From NCBI GenBank assembly GCA_963978445.1, contig CAXBRT010000056.1:1-10366 (forward strand): DNA of 10,366 bases. Direction: 5' to 3'. A program made the translations under genes and the position numbers. The notes under the pieces were generated by a model. The model saw only the letters and a program-made list of their open reading frames with translations, was not told the DNA's origin and ran no database searches. Within the stretch, counting starts at the first letter, position 1. Each line of letters begins with the position of its first letter. Positions 6,749 to 10,366 of this stretch are shown in pieces. Source of the DNA: TMED14 sp003444795 (GTDB taxonomy: Bacteria > Bacteroidota > Bacteroidia > Flavobacteriales > Schleiferiaceae).

Positions 6749-7852
6749 TTAGTGACGAATAGCAAGCTTTTCAACAGCCTCACCAGCTTCGCTAGAGACG
6801 CGGACCATGTAGATGCCGTTTGCCAAAGTAGCCGTTGAAACTTCGTTCTTCCCTTCTACCAAAGAACCAGAAGCAACCACTTGGCCAGCGAGGTTCATGA
6901 TAGCAAAGCGTCCAGCAGCTGCGTTCAATGCGATGTTCACATTATCATTAGCAGGGTTTGGAGCGATGGTCATAACACTTGCAAGCTCCTCGTCCATGCC
7001 GATGCCAGAACATGCGGTGCAAGAACCCCAGCATACAGCGTCCAAGGTATCGTTGGCGGTGATAACCAATACACGGTTGGTGTAGGTGGTGTTGCCGTTG
7101 GTACAAGGAGCGGTGGGATCGTTCATCTCCTGACCGGTCCAGTTGTCGTGAGAGAATTTGTACTCTACGGTATCACCGATAGGCAAGGTGATTTCCTTCT
7201 CCCAGATGTTGTCGCCGTTAGCGTCAGACATGGCAGCACAGTTGCCACACCAGCCGTTGAAGGTACCGTTCACCTCAGGCGTAGTGAATGAACCCGTGTA
7301 CAGGCTCATGTCTACGCGGAAAACGATGTTGGCAGTAGTGGGAGCAGCACTACCGTAGCCTTGCTGGATGTTGTCCACGTAGAAGGTGCCGGCGTTGGAC
7401 ACACCCCAACCGGGGAACAGTACCACGCGATCGTACAAAGTACCTACGCCACTCAAATTCCAAGTCAATTGGGTCCAAGCTGAATCAACCGTGACGGCCT
7501 GGTCGGCTTCCCAGTAAACAGCGGAATTTGCTTTGTCTTCCAACTTCAAACGAAAGCTTCCGGTTGTTGGAGCCCATACCATCACACGAATGACGGTGTC
7601 TGTGGTGAAATCCAACTTGTTGGTCAAATCAACAAACAGACCAGCCCAGGTCTCGTTGCCGTGAACTGTTTGCAAAACCGTCGATGTGGTATTGATACCA
7701 GAAGCATCGGGGTTTGCCATGATGGCATACGTGCTATTGCCAAAAGGGGTGAAGGCCGGGGGGTTGGATTCAAATCCAATAGGCAATGCAACGGTCTGCG
7801 CAAAAGCAGAACCCAATATCGCCATAGACAGAAGAGTAAGGGTTTTTTTCAT
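6749..7852 (-). CDS. Secreted two-module carbohydrate-binding protein with T9SS type A sorting domain
   Basis: The product is 367 residues. Residues 1-18 are a Sec signal (GSAFA then QT) with no lipobox. Residues 23-165 are the beta-rich module shared with the PKD lipoprotein. Residues about 174-281 form a second module resembling starch-binding/CBM48-like beta-sandwiches (FRVDMS, GTFNGWCGNC, DANGDNIWEKEI, VEYKFSHDNW). It has six cysteines at 202, 205, 250, 274, 278 and 281 (C-x2-C, C, C-x3-C-x2-C), probably disulphide-bonded outside the cell. Residues about 293-367 are a T9SS sorting domain (IAPNPANDNVNI, MNLAGQVV, LANGIYMVRV), which directs export through the type IX system and often surface attachment. 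No catalytic motif is evident, so the inferred role is glycan capture or targeting. It is the promoter-proximal gene of the leftward block, an unusual place for a T9SS binding protein, and faces the divergent hydrolase gene. Ligand identity is not shown by sequence. Confidence 0.87.
   Translation of the reverse strand: MKKTLTLLSMAILGSAFAQTVALPIGFESNPPAFTPFGNSTYAIMANPDASGINTTSTVLQTVHGNETWAGLFVDLTNKLDFTTDTVIRVMVWAPTTGSFRLKLEDKANSAVYWEADQAVTVDSAWTQLTWNLSGVGTLYDRVVLFPGWGVSNAGTFYVDNIQQGYGSAAPTTANIVFRVDMSLYTGSFTTPEVNGTFNGWCGNCAAMSDANGDNIWEKEITLPIGDTVEYKFSHDNWTGQEMNDPTAPCTNGNTTYTNRVLVITANDTLDAVCWGSCTACSGIGMDEELASVMTIAPNPANDNVNIALNAAAGRFAIMNLAGQVVASGSLVEGKNEVSTATLANGIYMVRVSSEAGEAVEKLAIRH
7358..7786 (-). 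repeat. Copy 2 of the duplicated 143-codon binding module (N-terminal module of the T9SS protein)
   Basis: This segment encodes residues 23-165 of the T9SS protein (LPIGFE to FYVDNIQQG). It has the same length as 723-1151 and is about 69% identical to it by hand count, with no indels. In this protein the module follows the signal peptide, while in the PKD lipoprotein it is C-terminal, so it behaves as a mobile domain cassette. Confidence 0.9.
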
Positions 7853-7965
7853 GTTCTTTTGAGTTTTTGAATAATAGTACTATGGACAATAATACGACAA
7901 TTTTATATAGAAATTGTTTTTTGTACTATAACTTGCCGAGAAATTTCCCTACTATCTTAAGACTG
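7853..7965. promoter_or_regulatory. Divergent A+T-rich promoter region between the T9SS protein gene and the GH-A hydrolase gene
   Basis: These 113 bp must hold the promoters for both transcription directions. They contain a 10-bp palindrome ATAGTACTAT (7874-7883), a repeat of its half GTACTAT at 7923-7929, and a 7-bp inverted repeat ACAATTT/AAATTGT with a 7-nt loop (7897-7917). On the minus strand TATTATTG (7894-7887) matches the -7 consensus TAnnTTTG at all but one position and would give a leader of about 30 nt for the T9SS gene. I found no clear -33/-7 pair for the plus strand. Operator function is inferred from symmetry only. Confidence 0.45.
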
Positions 7966-9351
7966 ATGAAAATTCGAAAGGTGCATGCCGCCGGCAAAAA
8001 AATCCTGTGGTTCTGCTTTGCGAGCTGGATAGGACTGCAGGTTGGGTTTGCACAGCAAGGTCCCATTGCAACAAGTGTCGAAAGAACACCAGAGGGAAAC
8101 TACACTTTTGTGCGTGGCGGGGAACCCTATTATGTCCGCGGTGCGGGAGGTATTGAATTCATTGGGGATGTAGCCCGGTTTGGGGGCAACAGTATCCGAA
8201 CTTGGAGCCACGACAATGCCCTTGAAATTCTGGATGAAGCACACAAACATGGGGTCACGGTGATGATGGGCCTCTGGGTTCAGCACGAGCGTCACGGCTT
8301 TGATTATGACAATTCGGAGCGCATTCAATCTCAGTTAGAGATGTTCAGCGAGGTGGTGGATCAACTAAAGGACCATCCAGCCTTGCTCGCTTGGTCGGTG
8401 GGCAATGAAGTGGACCTAAATTACAGCAATACCAACGTCTGGTATGCAGTGGAAGACATTGCCGCCATGATTCAGGCCAAAGACCCCTACCACCCCGTTA
8501 CGACGATCACGGCAGGATTGGATTCCATGGAAGTGGTACTTATCAAGGAGCGCTGCCCGAGCCTAGACTTTTACGGCATCAATACCTATGGGGACCTCGA
8601 TAAATTACCGGACCAAATTGAACGCTTTGGCTGGACAGGCCCCTACATGATTACGGAGTGGGGACCTAATGGTCACTGGGAAGTTCCTCGCGCTACTTGG
8701 GGCGCCCCCATAGAACAAACGTCAGGAAGCAAAGCCCGTGGCTACGCTGCGCGCTATGTGGACAAAATTTACGCCCAGCGCCGAACGTGCTTGGGCAGCT
8801 ATGCCTTCTTGTGGGGCCAAAAGCAAGAAACCACCTCTACCTGGTATGGTTTACACACTGAAAAAGGAAAGCCCACCGAAACCCTTTGGGGCGTCAGCCA
8901 GGTTTGGCAAGGCAACCTTGTAGAAGCTAATCGCCTTCCCGCACCGGTTTCTGTGGTAGCCATCGGAAACGGCTCCCCCGTTCTTAAAGCAGGGACCAAA
9001 GTGGCTATCCCTGTGAACTGCGTCGTAGCAGACCGAGTGAAGCGTGCCAAGGTATGGTATGAGATCCTCCCCGAAAGCACCGATATCAAAGCGGGTGGCG
9101 ATGCGGAAAGCCGTCCACCGAGCATCGCGTACAAGTCCTTGGGAATGTTGAAAGCAGGTAGCTACCGTTCAAAGCCCGTAGCATTTAGAACGCCCAGTAA
9201 ACCTGGGGCGTACCGCATTTTTGTATACCTGGAGGCCGAAGGCTTTGTGGCCTACGGAAACTTGCCCTTCTTTGTGGAGCCTCGTGGGGCAAATGAACGC
9301 CCTTCGCGAACGGTCGAATTGATGCCCTTACCCCTTAACGCTCAACCATGA
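7966..9351 (+). CDS. Secreted clan GH-A glycoside hydrolase, probably GH158-like endo-beta-1,3-glucanase
   Basis: The product is 461 residues. Residues 1-29 are a signal peptide (GLQVGFA then QQ). Residues about 36-325 form a TIM barrel with GH-A marks: GNSIRTWSHDNA after strand 2, GVTVMMGLWVQHE, WSVGNE with the probable acid/base Glu148, YGINTY, and ITEWGPNGHW with the probable nucleophile Glu231. Residues about 326-445 look like a C-terminal Ig-like domain. Similarity searches often label such proteins GH2 TIM-barrel, but the N-terminal GH2 sandwich domains are absent. The size, the barrel-plus-Ig layout and the 83-residue spacing of the two glutamates match what I recall for the Bacteroides uniformis GH158 enzyme, which acts on beta-1,3-glucan beside GH16. 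The start at 7966 was chosen because the upstream in-frame extension from a TTG at 7867 is A+T-rich and precedes the signal peptide. The stop overlaps the next gene by ATGA. A glucan-processing role in polysaccharide export is the main alternative. Confidence 0.82.
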   Translation: MKIRKVHAAGKKILWFCFASWIGLQVGFAQQGPIATSVERTPEGNYTFVRGGEPYYVRGAGGIEFIGDVARFGGNSIRTWSHDNALEILDEAHKHGVTVMMGLWVQHERHGFDYDNSERIQSQLEMFSEVVDQLKDHPALLAWSVGNEVDLNYSNTNVWYAVEDIAAMIQAKDPYHPVTTITAGLDSMEVVLIKERCPSLDFYGINTYGDLDKLPDQIERFGWTGPYMITEWGPNGHWEVPRATWGAPIEQTSGSKARGYAARYVDKIYAQRRTCLGSYAFLWGQKQETTSTWYGLHTEKGKPTETLWGVSQVWQGNLVEANRLPAPVSVVAIGNGSPVLKAGTKVAIPVNCVVADRVKRAKVWYEILPESTDIKAGGDAESRPPSIAYKSLGMLKAGSYRSKPVAFRTPSKPGAYRIFVYLEAEGFVAYGNLPFFVEPRGANERPSRTVELMPLPLNAQP

Positions 9352-10366
9352 GACGGTACGATTCAACGATTAAACTTGTTTTCGCAGCGGTTTTCGCTGT
9401 CCAAGGCCTATTTGCCTATGCACAGGACAGTTTGCCGCGCTATGAAACAAGACCGGTAAACGTGGCTTCTGAGCAAGAAATATTGCCCCTAGTTTCTTAC
9501 GCTTTTACGGAAATGGATTTTGGGGTTCTTCCCAAAGTCGAGCCGGCGCGACTGCGTTCCTTTAATGCGGGAGGGTACTACCGTTACTTCATGGATTATC
9601 GCTACCTGCCTACGGGCTACGAAGCGGTGACAGGCTATCCACTTCCCATGCGAGACATCTTCATCGGAGATGATAGCCAACTGCCTCAATTCATGCTCAA
9701 CATTAGCGGCAAAGCAGGCAAGGGGGCCACGTGGGGTATGGACCTCTTTGGCTTTCAATTCTTGGAAGGGAATATTCGTCCGGTGTACAGCTTGCCCGTA
9801 ACGGACACGCTTCTGGGCAACTACGACAAACCTCTGGACCAACCCAGAATTGGCGGGCAGATGAATATGCTCCTGGGTATGAACCTATACAGCACCGTGG
9901 TGACTCCTTGGGGCGGTATGGGCGTGCGGTTGGGCGGCATCCATTGGTATGAATTGACCGAGCTCACCATGGGCGCCTACATTGGCTACAACCGCTACAT
10001 GCTTTTCGACCGAAATCCCTGGGATCCCATCGGTCTAAGCCCATTCGAACGCTACAACAATTACGTCTCTCAGGGGCAAGTAAGCCAAGAACAGCGTTGG
10101 GGTAAACGCGCATTTCAGGGTGGGATCGTTGAACTTCTCGGCCTACCAGGCGACCAGCAGGTGAAATTGCTGCTGGGAAAGAATGAGCAGAATGGAGGAT
10201 TTGACCTTCGCCCCAATGGCGCATTTGGCGGCCAGTATATGAAATCCCTCGGGGAGCACTGGCAGTTTTCTGCTCAGACGATGAACCAACAAGCGTTTCA
10301 AGACTCCATGCTCCAGCAGCCCTTTGGATCCTTCTTGCACACTGGCAAGGTGGATTTCCAAGGCGA
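9348..10366 (+). CDS. Unrecognised exported protein, possible outer-membrane beta-barrel, 3' end outside window
   Basis: An open frame begins at the ATG overlapping the hydrolase stop and runs 339 codons without a stop to the window edge. Residues 1-25 are a Sec signal (RRYDSTIKLVFAAVFAVQG, then AYA before QDS) with no lipobox Cys. The mature part is rich in Gly, Tyr, Trp and Phe, with alternating polar/apolar stretches resembling outer-membrane strands (GGYYRYFMDYRYL, MLNISGKAGKGATWGMDLFGFQF, GGQMNMLLGMNLYSTVV, GMGVRLGGIHWYEL, TMGAYIGYNRYMLF). No transmembrane helix follows the signal and no catalytic motif is recognised. I do not recognise the family. The four-base ATGA overlap implies translational coupling to the hydrolase, so the two probably act on the same polysaccharide, for example as enzyme and outer-membrane anchor or pore. 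The barrel reading is inference from composition. Confidence 0.7.
   Translation, partial: MRRYDSTIKLVFAAVFAVQGLFAYAQDSLPRYETRPVNVASEQEILPLVSYAFTEMDFGVLPKVEPARLRSFNAGGYYRYFMDYRYLPTGYEAVTGYPLPMRDIFIGDDSQLPQFMLNISGKAGKGATWGMDLFGFQFLEGNIRPVYSLPVTDTLLGNYDKPLDQPRIGGQMNMLLGMNLYSTVVTPWGGMGVRLGGIHWYELTELTMGAYIGYNRYMLFDRNPWDPIGLSPFERYNNYVSQGQVSQEQRWGKRAFQGGIVELLGLPGDQQVKLLLGKNEQNGGFDLRPNGAFGGQYMKSLGEHWQFSAQTMNQQAFQDSMLQQPFGSFLHTGKVDFQG

Noticed and set aside
6881..7291. 136-codon open frame on the plus strand opposite the T9SS protein gene
   Set aside because: It is antisense to a clear signal peptide/module/T9SS gene, and its translation shows no domain pattern.
7867..7965. N-terminal extension of the hydrolase from a TTG codon (33 extra residues)
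   Set aside because: The segment is A+T-rich intergenic sequence and would put a non-hydrophobic tail before a good signal peptide starting at 7966.
1..10366. Search for tRNA/rRNA genes, insertion sequences, CRISPR arrays, integrases and regulator genes
   Set aside because: No cloverleaf-like segment, transposase, integrase, repeat-spacer array or HTCS/SusR/ECF-sigma type regulator was seen on either strand; any regulator of this locus must lie outside the window.

Overview
The window looks like part of a polysaccharide utilisation locus (PUL) from a Bacteroidota species, probably a free-living or marine lineage with mid-range GC. Support for this comes from a SusC/SusD pair, Bacteroidota-type surface lipoproteins, a secreted protein ending in a type IX secretion (T9SS) sorting domain, and start codons preceded by A/C-rich tracts rather than strong Shine-Dalgarno sites. 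The likely substrate is a beta-1,3-glucan such as laminarin: one edge gene begins as a laminarinase-like GH16 enzyme, and the divergent enzyme has the clan GH-A layout expected of a GH158-type beta-1,3-glucanase.

Layout. The minus-strand block, read from right to left, holds five genes: a secreted two-module binding protein with a T9SS tail (7852-6749), a SusC-like TonB-dependent transporter (6657-3568), a SusD-like lipoprotein (3564-2095), a PKD-containing surface glycan-binding lipoprotein (2060-720), and a GH16 lipoprotein that runs off the left edge (662 to <1). A strong intrinsic terminator (668-700) lies between the last two genes, almost touching the GH16 start codon. The plus-strand block diverges from a 113-bp intergenic region rich in A+T and short palindromes. 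It contains a secreted GH-A hydrolase (7966-9351) and, overlapping it by ATGA, an unrecognised exported protein (9348 to >10366) that resembles an outer-membrane beta-barrel.

How the parts fit (inference). The GH16 and GH-A enzymes would cut beta-1,3-glucan outside the cell. The PKD lipoprotein and the T9SS protein would capture chains, and SusD/SusC would import the oligosaccharides. The PKD lipoprotein and the T9SS protein share a 143-residue module that is about 69% identical without gaps, so one binding module appears in both a membrane-anchored and a T9SS-exported form within one locus. No regulator, beta-glucosidase, RNA gene, insertion sequence or CRISPR array is visible.

The least ordinary parts are the translationally coupled hydrolase/outer-membrane-protein pair, the terminator placed directly in front of the GH16 start, and the module shared between the two binding proteins.
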